Source: Opitutales bacterium
GTDB taxonomy: Bacteria; Verrucomicrobiota; Verrucomicrobiia; Opitutales; T3Sed10-336
Assembly (NCBI GenBank): GCA_022565335.1
Contig: JAIUMY010000029.1
Coordinates: 1-33,724, forward strand
Length of the DNA: 33,724 nucleotides
Direction: 5' to 3'
Shown here piece after piece: positions 1 through 7,698 of the stretch. The stretch's first letter is position 1, and each line of letters begins with the position of its first letter. The notes beneath the pieces are model-generated. The model was not told the DNA's origin. It worked only from the letters and a program-made list of their open reading frames with translations, and ran no database searches. Position numbers and translations under genes: made by a program.

Positions 1-585
1 CACCAATCCCGCCCGTACCGGATTCAGATCGATGTAGGCCGCCACTACCTTCAAGGCATTGGCCCTGCCCTCCACCAGGACACTCTTAAACTTCTCGCTC
101 CCCAACGGACCATAGCGCCGGTACTCGCTGTTATACCAGATACTTACCCGTTGTTTGAAGGTTTTGACAAACTCCGGCAGATTATGCATCCGCTTATGCA
201 AGGCCGCGCGGAGTTCCTCAGCCTCCTTGCCTCCCTGTTCCAGCGTCCGCTGCACCTGCTCCACCGAATTGGGCGCATAGGCTATCGAACGGGGGGACTT
301 CCGCAAATGATTGTTCTCCCCGTGCAGATGCTCATACCGCTCCACCAACTCCTCATCGGTCAATTCGATCCCTTCCGCAGCGGGCACTTCCACCAGGATA
401 TGGAAGTGATTGGCCATTATACAGTAAGTCAAAACCTTGACCCCTGAAAAGGCCGCCACCTTGTGTAACATTTTGGCAAGAACGGCTTTCTCCTTCTCCC
501 CAAAAATCTTTTCTCCATTCACCGTCCGCGACATCACATGATAAACCGCCGGACAGTCTGTAAAATGTAAGCGTTTGCGTTGCAT
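1..585 (-). CDS. REP-associated/IS200-like (Y1, HUH-type) transposase, 3' part cut by window edge
   Basis: I translated this frame by hand because it has no stop inside the window and is absent from the ORF track. It opens with ATG at 585 and runs exactly 195 codons to base 1. Residues 16-24 read YHVMSRTVN, the HUH motif is NHFHILVE near residue 59, and the fragment ends in YIDLNPVRAGLV. All are hallmarks of the Y1_Tnp/RAYT family, which nicks single-stranded DNA at palindromic REP elements. It aligns without gaps to the first 195 residues of the 332-residue copy at 23498-24496. Its last 147 bases match 33578-33724 at about 131 of 147 positions, so it is a distinct paralogue of the right-edge copy. 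The position usually holding the nucleophilic Tyr looks like Val (KQRVSIWYN). Activity is unknown. Confidence 0.88.
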   Translation of the reverse strand, partial: MQRKRLHFTDCPAVYHVMSRTVNGEKIFGEKEKAVLAKMLHKVAAFSGVKVLTYCIMANHFHILVEVPAAEGIELTDEELVERYEHLHGENNHLRKSPRSIAYAPNSVEQVQRTLEQGGKEAEELRAALHKRMHNLPEFVKTFKQRVSIWYNSEYRRYGPLGSEKFKSVLVEGRANALKVVAAYIDLNPVRAGLV

Positions 586-771
586 ACCCTCAAAAAAGCA
601 ATAATCCACAACCCGTCAAATACTAAGTTGCAAAATCTTAAAAATTTTACGGGGAAATTTAGCTTGATCCTATTTCCCAGATTGCAAACACTGCTTTCTT
701 GCGCAAACCTCGCTACCATGAGACTTCCTCAATTTCTTGCTGAAACCCTAAATCACCCTTGCCTTACTCAG

Positions 772-1653
772 ATGTCCTCATCGCCAAGTAGGTGGATTGC
801 GGTAATTGCGTTGATCGTTTTGCCCCTCTCCCTTTTGGGCGCGGAGGAAATTTTGGAAACCTCACCCCAAGATCCCTATGAATTGGCCTGGGATCGGTTG
901 AGCAAGTTGTTGATTATCCAGTCTATCGACCGTTTTGAAGAAGCGAAGACCGCTGATCCCGACCGCGTGCGTGAAGCTCATTTGGGGATTGGTATCGCTC
1001 ACCTGAATCTCCAACCGAAGAGCCGCGCGACGATCGAGACCGCGGCCGAGTACCTCCAAAGAGTCAAAGAGGTCGAAGCCAATGACGAATTCGGGATACG
1101 GGCTCGTTATTTCCTCGGGAGAATCGAGCAAATTCATCGCTACACTCCTGACTGGGATAAAGCACAAGACATTTTCAACCGTCTCCACGAAGATCATCCG
1201 GACCACCCGATGGGCGAATTGGCCCGGGTACGATGGGCTACCATTCGTTTATACGAGCCAACCGATAGAGAAACCAAGGCTGGTCGCTTTGCCGAAACGG
1301 AGGCTTTCCGCGGAAGTTTTGTCAATTCCCGAACGCGGCGGGATTACCACCTACTCATGGCCAACGCCTACACTCATTTTGACCATGAGAGCCCGGAGTC
1401 GCAGCAATTAATTTTAGAGCACTTGATGGCCGCCGTGGATGCAGGCATTCACAATCGACAAACATTGGCATCAACCTATGTAGGTATCGCGGAAATGGCC
1501 CGGCATGTGGAAAATTATCCGGTGGCTGATGAATTTTATGGACTTTTTCTGGACAACTTCACCCGCGACAACCGCGTGGACTGGGTAGCGGACCGCCGCA
1601 TGGAAATTCAAACTTATCTGGAGGATTCTGATGACTCGGGAACGGATTCTTAA
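772..1653 (+). CDS. TPR-like helical repeat protein with signal peptide, first gene of sugar ABC operon
   Basis: From ATG 772 the product is 293 residues. It has a good signal peptide or anchor (basic-polar SSSPSRW, then hydrophobic IAVIALIVLPLSLL, possible cleavage after LLGA). The rest is all-helical sequence with TPR-like spacing, for example EYLQRVKEVEANDEFGIRARYFLGR and QDIFNRLHEDHPDHPMGELARV. The track start at 580 is a TTG lying over the 5' end of the divergent transposase and is rejected. ATG 718 is possible but would put about 18 residues before the signal. The 3' end overlaps the solute-binding protein gene by 23 bases in another frame, suggesting translational coupling. Periplasmic TPR proteins usually scaffold protein complexes, so a role with the importer is inference. 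Function is otherwise unknown. Confidence 0.75.
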   Translation: MSSSPSRWIAVIALIVLPLSLLGAEEILETSPQDPYELAWDRLSKLLIIQSIDRFEEAKTADPDRVREAHLGIGIAHLNLQPKSRATIETAAEYLQRVKEVEANDEFGIRARYFLGRIEQIHRYTPDWDKAQDIFNRLHEDHPDHPMGELARVRWATIRLYEPTDRETKAGRFAETEAFRGSFVNSRTRRDYHLLMANAYTHFDHESPESQQLILEHLMAAVDAGIHNRQTLASTYVGIAEMARHVENYPVADEFYGLFLDNFTRDNRVDWVADRRMEIQTYLEDSDDSGTDS

Positions 1654-3232
1654 TATAATAGGCATTGGCCTGCTTGTTTTTTGTTTTGCGGTCGCTTTGT
1701 ACCGTGTCTTTACACGCGAGATGGAACAACGTGATCCGGATCGTATTGTGATCAGTTTCGCGCACTGGCAGTTGGAATCCGGTATCCGCGAAGCCTTCGA
1801 CGCCATCGCACAAAATTACATGGAGGAATTCCCCCATGTCACCATTCGGCAAATCCCCATTCCCGAACGCGTGTACCCCACCTGGCTAACCGTACAACTG
1901 GTGGGGCAACAGGCTCCCGATCTTATTCAGCTGGGAGTTGGGAAAGGGCTTACCGAGGACCGATTGGCCCGGTATTTCGTACCCTTGACCGAATATGTTC
2001 AGCAACCCAATCCCTTTAACGTGGGCACGGATCTCGAAGAACTTCCCTGGCAGGAAACCTTCATCGATGGACTTCAGTCAGAGCTCACCTTGAACGAGCA
2101 GCTGCTCGAAGTTTACGGGATTCCCAATGCCCTCTTTACGATTCGGGTTTTTTATAATCAAGAATTGTGGGAAAGAATTCTTGGTGACCAGCCTCCCCCG
2201 GAAACGTTGGAGGAATTCATCGCCATTTGTGAAGAAATCCGGGCTTTTGCCCAAAGGACCGGGGAGGATATTTTTCCGATCGCAGGCTCCCGCTACAATG
2301 GGCCTCTATTGATGAACAACCTCTTCACCAGCCAGACGCAAAGGTTGATCTTGGAGGCTAATCCGGCGCGCGATTTACGGCCAAGTTCCAATTTTGTTCA
2401 GCTGGAAATACTTCGAGGCAATAAATCCGTAGGGGACACTCCCTTCCGGGAAGGTTTTGCTTTGCAATCCCTGATTACTCAGCATATGCAGCCGGGCTTT
2501 CAGCAATTGCAACGTGAGGACGCCAGTTTCCGATTTGAACGCGGAGGTATGGTGATGATTGTCAGCGGCAGTTGGGACGCCAGCAGTATGCACGCCGAAG
2601 CGCCTTTCCCCCTTGGCGCGTTCCCCATCCCCTTCCCCTCTCAGGAGCATCCGGAGTTCGGCCATAATGTACTTGGTCCGGTTTCGGAACGGGGCATTGG
2701 AACCGGGGCCGTATTTGGGGTCTACCGAGGGACCCGAAATCTCGATCAAACCATTCACTTTCTGCAATACCTGACCTCCAAGGCCTCCGCCGAACTTTTT
2801 GGCGAAATCAGTGGCTGGTTACCAGCCGTGGAAGGGGTTTCGGTCCCGGACATCACCAAGCCGTTCATGCCCCGAATGGAGGGGTATCCGGGCGGAATGG
2901 GTCTTTGGGGAGCCACTGAACGTTCGCGGGTTATTGATATCAACCAGCATCATTTGGCAGCGGGCAATGTCGACCGCTTCATCAATGAGCTGGAATCCAT
3001 CTATCCCCGGGCGATCGAGCGTGACCTTTCCCGTATCAGCAGCAATCAACTCAACAATGTGATGCGCATGGATTGTTCCTTCGGTGGTTACGAGCATCTC
3101 TACCGCCAGTTGCCCGAAGGCCGTCTAAGGGAGCATTTGTTTAATAAAATGCTGGAAATCAGCGAGACCCAAATAATTCAGGAGACCAACTCTCTTTATC
3201 TGGCGCATGAGCTGGAGATGATTGGACGGTAG
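1631..3232 (+). CDS. ABC transporter extracellular solute-binding protein, family 1 (sugar type), membrane-anchored
   Basis: The 533-residue protein has a single N-terminal membrane segment at about residues 8-26 (GIGLLVFCFAVALY) with no convincing signal-peptidase or lipobox site, so it is probably anchored with its binding domain outside the inner membrane. The body has the family-1 sugar-binding layout: ISFAHWQLESGIREAFDAIA at the start, QAPDLIQLG, FYNQELWE, GGMVMIVSGSW in the hinge region, and GVYRGTRNLDQTIHFLQYL near the C-terminal lobe. At 533 residues it is longer than the usual 400-450. It overlaps the TPR gene by 23 bases and is followed by two permease genes, the standard order for carbohydrate uptake (MalEFG/UgpBAE-like) systems. 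The substrate cannot be read from sequence; sugar or oligosaccharide is inferred from family and neighbours. Confidence 0.9.
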   Translation: MTRERILNIIGIGLLVFCFAVALYRVFTREMEQRDPDRIVISFAHWQLESGIREAFDAIAQNYMEEFPHVTIRQIPIPERVYPTWLTVQLVGQQAPDLIQLGVGKGLTEDRLARYFVPLTEYVQQPNPFNVGTDLEELPWQETFIDGLQSELTLNEQLLEVYGIPNALFTIRVFYNQELWERILGDQPPPETLEEFIAICEEIRAFAQRTGEDIFPIAGSRYNGPLLMNNLFTSQTQRLILEANPARDLRPSSNFVQLEILRGNKSVGDTPFREGFALQSLITQHMQPGFQQLQREDASFRFERGGMVMIVSGSWDASSMHAEAPFPLGAFPIPFPSQEHPEFGHNVLGPVSERGIGTGAVFGVYRGTRNLDQTIHFLQYLTSKASAELFGEISGWLPAVEGVSVPDITKPFMPRMEGYPGGMGLWGATERSRVIDINQHHLAAGNVDRFINELESIYPRAIERDLSRISSNQLNNVMRMDCSFGGYEHLYRQLPEGRLREHLFNKMLEISETQIIQETNSLYLAHELEMIGR

Positions 3233-3251
3233 TCGCACCACTTTTTCTAAA

Positions 3252-4202
3252 ATGCAAAAATCGATCAGTACAGCAAAGGCTTTGCGCGAATGGCGGCTCT
3301 ATCTTTTTGTCGCGGTTCCCCTACTCTTCATTCTGATGTTTCAGTATTTTCCGGCGGCCAGCGCGGTGTATCACAGCTTTTTCGAGTGGGATGGGGACGA
3401 TACCAAACGTTTTATCGGTCTGGACAATTTTCGTCGCATCCTGGGAGACACGACTCTTTGGAATTCCTTTATCCTCATCGGAATCCTGGTGTTGGCCAAT
3501 GTGCTTAAGCTGATCCCCTCTATCTTCATTGCGGTGATGATCCACCGTTTGAAAAGCGATAAGGCCCAATATTGGTACCGCCTCCTGGTGGTTCTCCCGA
3601 TGATCGTTCCCCAACTGGTTGTTTTATTCATTTGGAAATTCTTTTTCGATCCCAATCTTGGTCCATTGAATAAAATCCTTGAGACCACCCGCCTGATGGA
3701 GGTTCTGGCCTGGTTTGACTCCACGTTTTTTGCGGGCAACACCTTCCGAACAGATGCCCCGGTGGCATGGCTCAGTCAGGAACAGCTCATCGTCCCTGCC
3801 CTAATCATTTGGGGATTCCCGTGGATCGGCGCGGTGGGGGTTTTGATTTACCTCGCTGGATTGCAATCCATCAGCAAGGACGTTTACGAGGCCGCGGACC
3901 TGGACGGCGTTTCCGCTTTCCAGAAATTCCTCTACATTGAGCTGCCCCTGATCATGACCCAAGTCCGTCTAACGCTGATTCTCTTGATCATCGGGACTCT
4001 CCAAAGTTTTGGTTTGCAGCTTTTGCTACTCGGGGAAGGAGGTGGGGCCGGTGGCCGCGGCATGGTTCCCGGATTATGGATGTACAACCAAGCCTTTGTC
4101 GCCAATGAGTTTGGCTATGCGTGTGCCATTGGTCTGGTACTTTTCTTCTTCATTCTGATTTTGACCATCATCAATAACAAATACGTTCGCGTCGACAAAT
4201 GA
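3252..4202 (+). CDS. Sugar ABC transporter permease (MalF/UgpA type)
   Basis: From ATG 3252 the product is 316 residues. The track start at 3222 is TTG inside the end of the preceding gene and is not needed. There are about six membrane segments, the first being YLFVAVPLLFILMFQYFPAA. The EAA loop that docks the ATPase is visible as YEAADLDGVSAFQKFLYIELPL. An extended periplasmic segment between early and middle helices (around WFDSTFFAGNTFRTDAP) is normal for MalF-like subunits. The stop overlaps the start of the next permease (ATGA), so the two are translationally coupled and should form the heterodimeric channel. No ATPase gene follows. A shared MsmK/MalK-like ATPase encoded elsewhere is the usual solution in such operons and is inferred here. 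Confidence 0.92.
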   Translation: MQKSISTAKALREWRLYLFVAVPLLFILMFQYFPAASAVYHSFFEWDGDDTKRFIGLDNFRRILGDTTLWNSFILIGILVLANVLKLIPSIFIAVMIHRLKSDKAQYWYRLLVVLPMIVPQLVVLFIWKFFFDPNLGPLNKILETTRLMEVLAWFDSTFFAGNTFRTDAPVAWLSQEQLIVPALIIWGFPWIGAVGVLIYLAGLQSISKDVYEAADLDGVSAFQKFLYIELPLIMTQVRLTLILLIIGTLQSFGLQLLLLGEGGGAGGRGMVPGLWMYNQAFVANEFGYACAIGLVLFFFILILTIINNKYVRVDK

Positions 4203-5053
4203 GTGCTCCCAATCAAAATCGACCTGCTGGCGCTCCCAAAGTAAGGGATTGGCCGAAGCACCTGATCATCCTTTTCGTTCTCGGCATCGAACTTCTTCCG
4301 CTGTACATGATGCTGCAAATCAGCGGAAAGAACAACCTCATGTTCACTGAGAACCCCTGGCTTCCGGCCCGTTTGGGAGAATGGCAATGGGAGAATTATC
4401 TTTTTGCCTTCGAGTTGATTGCCCCGGCGGTGGCCAACTCAATTTTCATCACGGTTTCCACTACTGTTCTGACCCTTTTCGTGGCCTTGTTGGGCGCATA
4501 TTTCTTTGCGCGATACAAAATGCCGTTCAGTAATTTTCTGTGGGCGGTATTCCTTTTCCTGATGCTGATGCCCGGGGTAGCCAATATCGTACCGCTTTTC
4601 ATGTTGATTAAAAGCATGAATCTGCTGAACACTCTCTGGGCCCTGGTTATTATCGGTATCAGTGGAGCGCAAGTTTTCAATATTTACATTCTGCGAAATT
4701 TCATCGAAGACCTGCCCAAGGATCTGTTCGAGGCGGCCGAAATTGACGGTGCCGGGCATTTCAAACAACTCTTGCACATCGTGATCCCAATGAGCGGGCC
4801 GATCATCGGCACCCTGGCGATCCTTTCTTTCCTCACGAGTTGGAATGAGTTCCTCATGCCATTAATCTTTCTTAAAGATTCCGAACTTTTCCCCATCGGG
4901 GTCGCCCTCATTTATCTTGATGGCGAATACGTCAAGCAATGGGGCGCGATTATGGCGACTTTCCTTCTTGCCAGTATTCCCCTCATTATCCTTTTCCTTT
5001 TCACCATGAAACTGTTTGTGCGCGGCCTCAGTAGCGGCGCCGTTAAAGGTTAA
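4199..5053 (+). CDS. Sugar ABC transporter permease (MalG/UgpE type)
   Basis: This 284-residue inner-membrane protein starts within an ATGA overlap with the first permease. It has the short N-terminal helix (HLIILFVLGIELLPLYMML), a periplasmic stretch with WLPARLGEWQWENY typical of MalG-type subunits, and the EAA motif FEAAEIDGAGHFKQLLHIVIP. The motif is followed by SFLTSWNEFLMPLIFL, which strongly recalls carbohydrate-uptake CUT1 permeases. It should pair with the upstream permease to form the translocation path, receive sugar from the anchored binding protein, and be driven by an ATPase not encoded in this window. Only 5 bases separate its stop from the epimerase gene, so one transcript is likely. 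Confidence 0.92.
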   Translation: MSAPNQNRPAGAPKVRDWPKHLIILFVLGIELLPLYMMLQISGKNNLMFTENPWLPARLGEWQWENYLFAFELIAPAVANSIFITVSTTVLTLFVALLGAYFFARYKMPFSNFLWAVFLFLMLMPGVANIVPLFMLIKSMNLLNTLWALVIIGISGAQVFNIYILRNFIEDLPKDLFEAAEIDGAGHFKQLLHIVIPMSGPIIGTLAILSFLTSWNEFLMPLIFLKDSELFPIGVALIYLDGEYVKQWGAIMATFLLASIPLIILFLFTMKLFVRGLSSGAVKG

Positions 5054-5058
5054 TCGGC

Positions 5059-5733
5059 ATGCGTCCTGTTGCTGGCAAAAACCCTTCGCTCCTAGCTCCC
5101 TCCATTCTCGCGGGAGACCATGGGGATTTACGAAAAAGCACCCAGGAAGTCGAAAATCTGGGACTTCGCTGGCTTCATCTGGATATTATGGACGGCCATT
5201 TCGTCCCCAACCTTACCTTTGGCCCGGCGACTGTCGCAGCCTTGCGCAAGGATAGCCAACTCTTTTTCGACGTGCACCTCATGTTGGCCAATCCGGACGC
5301 TTTTATCGAACCTTTTGCCGAAGCCGGCGCGGACTTGATAAGTTTCCACATCGAAGCTCCGGTGGACCACCGGAAAGTCTTGCAACAAATTGCCGACCGG
5401 GACTGCCAAAAAGGTCTCGTCATCAATCCTGGCACAGCACCGGAAAGTGTTTATCCTTACCTGAGTTCGATTGATCTACTTCTGGTGATGACCGTCCAAC
5501 CCGGATTTGGGGGACAGTCCTTCAAAGAGGAGATGATCCGTAAAATTCGCAAAATCCACCAATGGCGTTTGGACAACAATCATCTTTTCCGCCTGGAAGT
5601 CGATGGCGGGATCGATATGGAGACCGCCAAGCGATGTGCCGAAGCCGGCGCGGACACCTTTGTCGCCGGAACCGCCTTCTTCAAATCGGCAGAAAAAGAG
5701 AAATTTATCGACACCGTCGAAAGCCTCTCCTAA
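5059..5733 (+). CDS. rpe: Ribulose-phosphate 3-epimerase
   Basis: The product interconverts D-ribulose 5-phosphate and D-xylulose 5-phosphate in the pentose phosphate pathway, in the cytosol. The 224-residue length and all the TIM-barrel motifs fit: LAPSILAGD (12-20), the metal and acid site LHLDIMDG (39-46) with FVPNLTFG after it, DVHLM (71-75), the phosphate loop MTVQPGFGGQSF (144-155), VDGGI with the second catalytic Asp (181-185), and GTAFF near the end. The MTVxPGFGGQSF form favours Rpe over the related D-allulose-6-phosphate 3-epimerase (AlsE). Because it sits inside a sugar-importer operon next to a sugar kinase, an AlsE-like role in dedicated sugar catabolism cannot be excluded. It starts 5 bases after the permease stop. 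Confidence 0.92.
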   Translation: MRPVAGKNPSLLAPSILAGDHGDLRKSTQEVENLGLRWLHLDIMDGHFVPNLTFGPATVAALRKDSQLFFDVHLMLANPDAFIEPFAEAGADLISFHIEAPVDHRKVLQQIADRDCQKGLVINPGTAPESVYPYLSSIDLLLVMTVQPGFGGQSFKEEMIRKIRKIHQWRLDNNHLFRLEVDGGIDMETAKRCAEAGADTFVAGTAFFKSAEKEKFIDTVESLS

Positions 5734-5787
5734 GAATCGAAGTCGATTGTATCGACGAAGGAAACCCTTTCCTTCGGTTACCTAGTT

Positions 5788-6798
5788 ATGTCTATTGAAC
5801 AAAACCAAGAAAAGAAACTAAAATACGATATCATTGGCGTTGGCTCTCCCATAGTCGATGCCCTGGCCCAAGTTGGTGAAGACTTCCTTAGTGAGCACTT
5901 AACGGGAGCCAAGGGAGGCATGGAATTGGTCTCCGGGGAAGAGATTGCCCGGTTGGCCGCCCTCGCTGGCACCACTCTGGTAGAATCCCCCGGTGGATCT
6001 GCCGGTAACACGGTCTTTGGCTTGGCCCGCCTCGGGATCAGCGCGACCTTTCTCGGAAAAATCGGGAATGACCAGACCGGTCATCTCTTCGCGGAGAGTT
6101 TTCGCCAAATGGGTGGCGATGTATCCCGTCTCAAAAAGAGCGAAGACCCTACCGGACGTTGCGTATCTCTCGTCACCCCTGATTCCGAGCGCACCATGCG
6201 CACTCACCTTGGTGCCGCTCTGACCCTGAGCCCCGAGGAGATCAGTGAAGAAGATTTCCTTGGTTGCCGACATGCGCACATTGAAGGATATTTGCTTTTC
6301 AACCGCGATTTGCTCCGCCACGTCCTCGGTTGTGCGAAACGTTCTGGTTGCACCGTGTCCCTGGACCTTGCTTCCTTCGAAGTGGTACAGGCAGCAGAGG
6401 ATATTTTGCCGGAGATCCTAAAGGAATACGTCGATATCGTCTTTGCCAACGAGGAAGAGGCCGAGACGTTTTTAGGCAAAGGGAAAAGCTATGCCGATAT
6501 GGCACGTGAGCTTAATCAATACTGTGAAATCGGAGTGGTCAAAATGGGCAAGGCCGGTTCCGTAGTTGCTTCCCGGGAAGGGATTGCGGAAGTCGAACCG
6601 TTACTGGTCGAGGATGTAGTCGACACCACTGGAGCCGGCGACCTTTGGGCGGCCGGTTTCCTTTACGGCTGGTTGCGCTCACAAAACCTCGCCGCCTGCG
6701 GGGGCAACGGTTCCCGTCTCGGGGCCGAGGTCGTTCGGCGCATGGGAACGGTCATCCCTCCCGAGCGGTGGGTTGAGCTCTCCCGCGAACTATCCTGA
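5788..6798 (+). CDS. PfkB-family carbohydrate/nucleoside kinase
   Basis: This 336-residue cytosolic kinase transfers phosphate from ATP to a sugar or nucleoside hydroxyl. It carries the substrate-side motif SPGGSAGNT (67-75), GKIGNDQTG (90-98), an NEEEAETFLG motif (221-230), and the ATP/anion-hole signature DTTGAGDLWAAGFLYG (279-294) containing the catalytic Asp (D285). The overall pattern is close to the adenosine kinase-like branch, common in Bacteroidota and Verrucomicrobiota and often of unknown substrate. It follows rpe by 54 bases, on the same strand as the importer genes, so phosphorylation of the imported sugar is a reasonable inference but not shown. A hairpin at 6829-6862 follows the stop and may close the operon. 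Confidence 0.88.
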   Translation: MSIEQNQEKKLKYDIIGVGSPIVDALAQVGEDFLSEHLTGAKGGMELVSGEEIARLAALAGTTLVESPGGSAGNTVFGLARLGISATFLGKIGNDQTGHLFAESFRQMGGDVSRLKKSEDPTGRCVSLVTPDSERTMRTHLGAALTLSPEEISEEDFLGCRHAHIEGYLLFNRDLLRHVLGCAKRSGCTVSLDLASFEVVQAAEDILPEILKEYVDIVFANEEEAETFLGKGKSYADMARELNQYCEIGVVKMGKAGSVVASREGIAEVEPLLVEDVVDTTGAGDLWAAGFLYGWLRSQNLAACGGNGSRLGAEVVRRMGTVIPPERWVELSRELS

Positions 6799-6828
6799 TT
6801 ATCCTTTGAAAAAATGCCCATACTTCCT

Positions 6829-6862
6829 GGCTTTACGCTCCGCTCCGGTGGGGCGTAAAGCC
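6829..6862. repeat. REP-like hairpin with 10-bp perfect stem
   Basis: The arms GGCTTTACGC (6829-6838) and GCGTAAAGCC (6853-6862) are exact reverse complements around a 14-base GC-rich loop. No T-run follows on the plus side, so a simple intrinsic terminator is not well supported, although it could stall transcription or protect the 3' end of the kinase operon. The right arm contains the 12-mer GGGGCGTAAAGC (6850-6861), which recurs exactly at 14012-14023 inside the large structured element. That suggests a dispersed palindromic repeat family, possibly linked to the RAYT-type transposases of this window (inference). Confidence 0.6.
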
Positions 6863-6891
6863 TGTTGCGCTACGCAATGGTCACCCCAAAA

Positions 6892-6905
6892 CTTTGTTAA
6901 CAAAG
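6892..6905. promoter_or_regulatory. 14-bp perfect palindrome CTTTGTTAACAAAG, possible operator
   Basis: The sequence reads identically on both strands. It lies 13 bases upstream of a TTGACA box (6918-6923), which could be the -35 element for the small membrane-protein gene starting at 6976, although no good -10 hexamer is present at the right distance. An outer CAATG/CATTG pair flanks it. The position fits an operator for a dimeric regulator, but a chance AT-rich palindrome is possible. Confidence 0.3.
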
Positions 6906-6975
6906 CATTGTGCCCGTTTGACAAAAGACTAAGAACGATTAAAGCCTAGTAGCCTACCTTGTATACCGACGGACT

Positions 6976-7686
6976 ATGAGAAGTGAAAGGAACCCTGAAA
7001 TTTATCGCAAAAAAGGGCGGCGCAGAGCCATCGGGGGAGTCGTTTTAGTTGGCTTGGGCATCAATTTTCTGGGTGAAGCCATTATCGTTAAAGGCAATCC
7101 GCCCCCCGATCCCGGATTCGCTCATATGGCCTATTGGTTCTGGGTGGGACTGTTTGGGCTAGCTCTCTTGAACGCAGGAATCTGCTGTATAGCGGATGCG
7201 GCCAAGCAACGTTTCTGGTTGGAGTTTTATTCTAAAGAATCTCCCAAGAATGAAACACATGGGGGGGAACCTAAAGGAGGATTAAAAAAAAAGAGTTTCC
7301 TACTACTCTGCCGACTCGACCTCGCGAAGAAGCAAGAGGACTCCGTCCCACTCGACCACGACAGGCGTAAAGGAATCCGGTGGGTTCGACTTATCCGCTG
7401 GCACCACCAAAGGAATCGCCTCCCCGGCAGGGGTTTCGGTCAAAACCACCCTCGCCCTTTCGTCCTCCATCAAATCTTCGGTAAAACGGACCTCCAGGAG
7501 ATAATGCCCTTCGTCCAGACGTTCGGGATTGGCGAGAAAGAATTCGACTGGAAATTCCGGCATTTCGATAGACCCATTGCGGGAAATTTCAGGATCGGTG
7601 ATCAATTCTTCAGCTTGGTTGAGCAGCACGTAAAGGACGCCCAGAAAGATAAAAGCAAGGGCAAGAATAAGGGCAATGGGCAGTAA
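6976..7686 (+). CDS. Small two-helix membrane protein, unknown function; 3' half probably not real coding
   Basis: The first 100 or so residues look like a genuine small membrane protein. A basic N-terminus (RKKGRRR) is followed by a helix at about 18-38 (AIGGVVLVGLGINFLGEAII), a short loop with PPPDPG, a second helix at about 52-73 (YWFWVGLFGLALLNAGICC), and a polar tail. From about base 7300 to the stop the frame runs antisense through the convergent gene at 7303-7698, and its composition there (RRKGIRWVRLIRWHHQRNR) is that of a shadow frame. A run of nine A (7284-7292) sits at the transition, so a lost stop, an indel or a sequencing error is plausible. I do not recognise a family. The start ATG 6976 fits the TTGACA box upstream. 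Confidence 0.45.
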   Translation: MRSERNPEIYRKKGRRRAIGGVVLVGLGINFLGEAIIVKGNPPPDPGFAHMAYWFWVGLFGLALLNAGICCIADAAKQRFWLEFYSKESPKNETHGGEPKGGLKKKSFLLLCRLDLAKKQEDSVPLDHDRRKGIRWVRLIRWHHQRNRLPGRGFGQNHPRPFVLHQIFGKTDLQEIMPFVQTFGIGEKEFDWKFRHFDRPIAGNFRIGDQFFSLVEQHVKDAQKDKSKGKNKGNGQ

Positions 7687-7698
7687 GCGGAATTTCAT
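7303..7698 (-). CDS. Small membrane-anchored protein of unknown function, downstream of tsaD
   Basis: This 131-residue protein has one N-terminal membrane helix (about 5-26, LPIALILALAFIFLGVLYVLL), followed by a soluble, acidic, beta-rich portion (PEFPVEFFLANPERL, HYLLEVRFTEDL, ARVVLTETPAGEAIPLVV, VVVEWDGVLLLL) that would face the periplasm. Its ATG shares one base with the tsaD stop (TGATG), so it is translationally coupled as the last gene of a ctp-tsaD operon. No family is recognised. The coding character of this frame is better than that of the opposing plus-strand frame, which overlaps it by 384 bases. If both are real, it is an unusual convergent antisense pair. Confidence 0.65.
   Translation of the reverse strand: MKFRLLPIALILALAFIFLGVLYVLLNQAEELITDPEISRNGSIEMPEFPVEFFLANPERLDEGHYLLEVRFTEDLMEDERARVVLTETPAGEAIPLVVPADKSNPPDSFTPVVVEWDGVLLLLREVESAE

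Noticed and set aside
151-447. Plus-strand 98-codon frame
   Set aside because: It is the shadow of the minus-strand transposase, whose motifs are unambiguous.
580-771. Track extension of the TPR gene to 580
   Set aside because: The codon at 580 is TTG, lies over the 5' end of the divergent transposase gene, and would put 64 residues before a good signal peptide.
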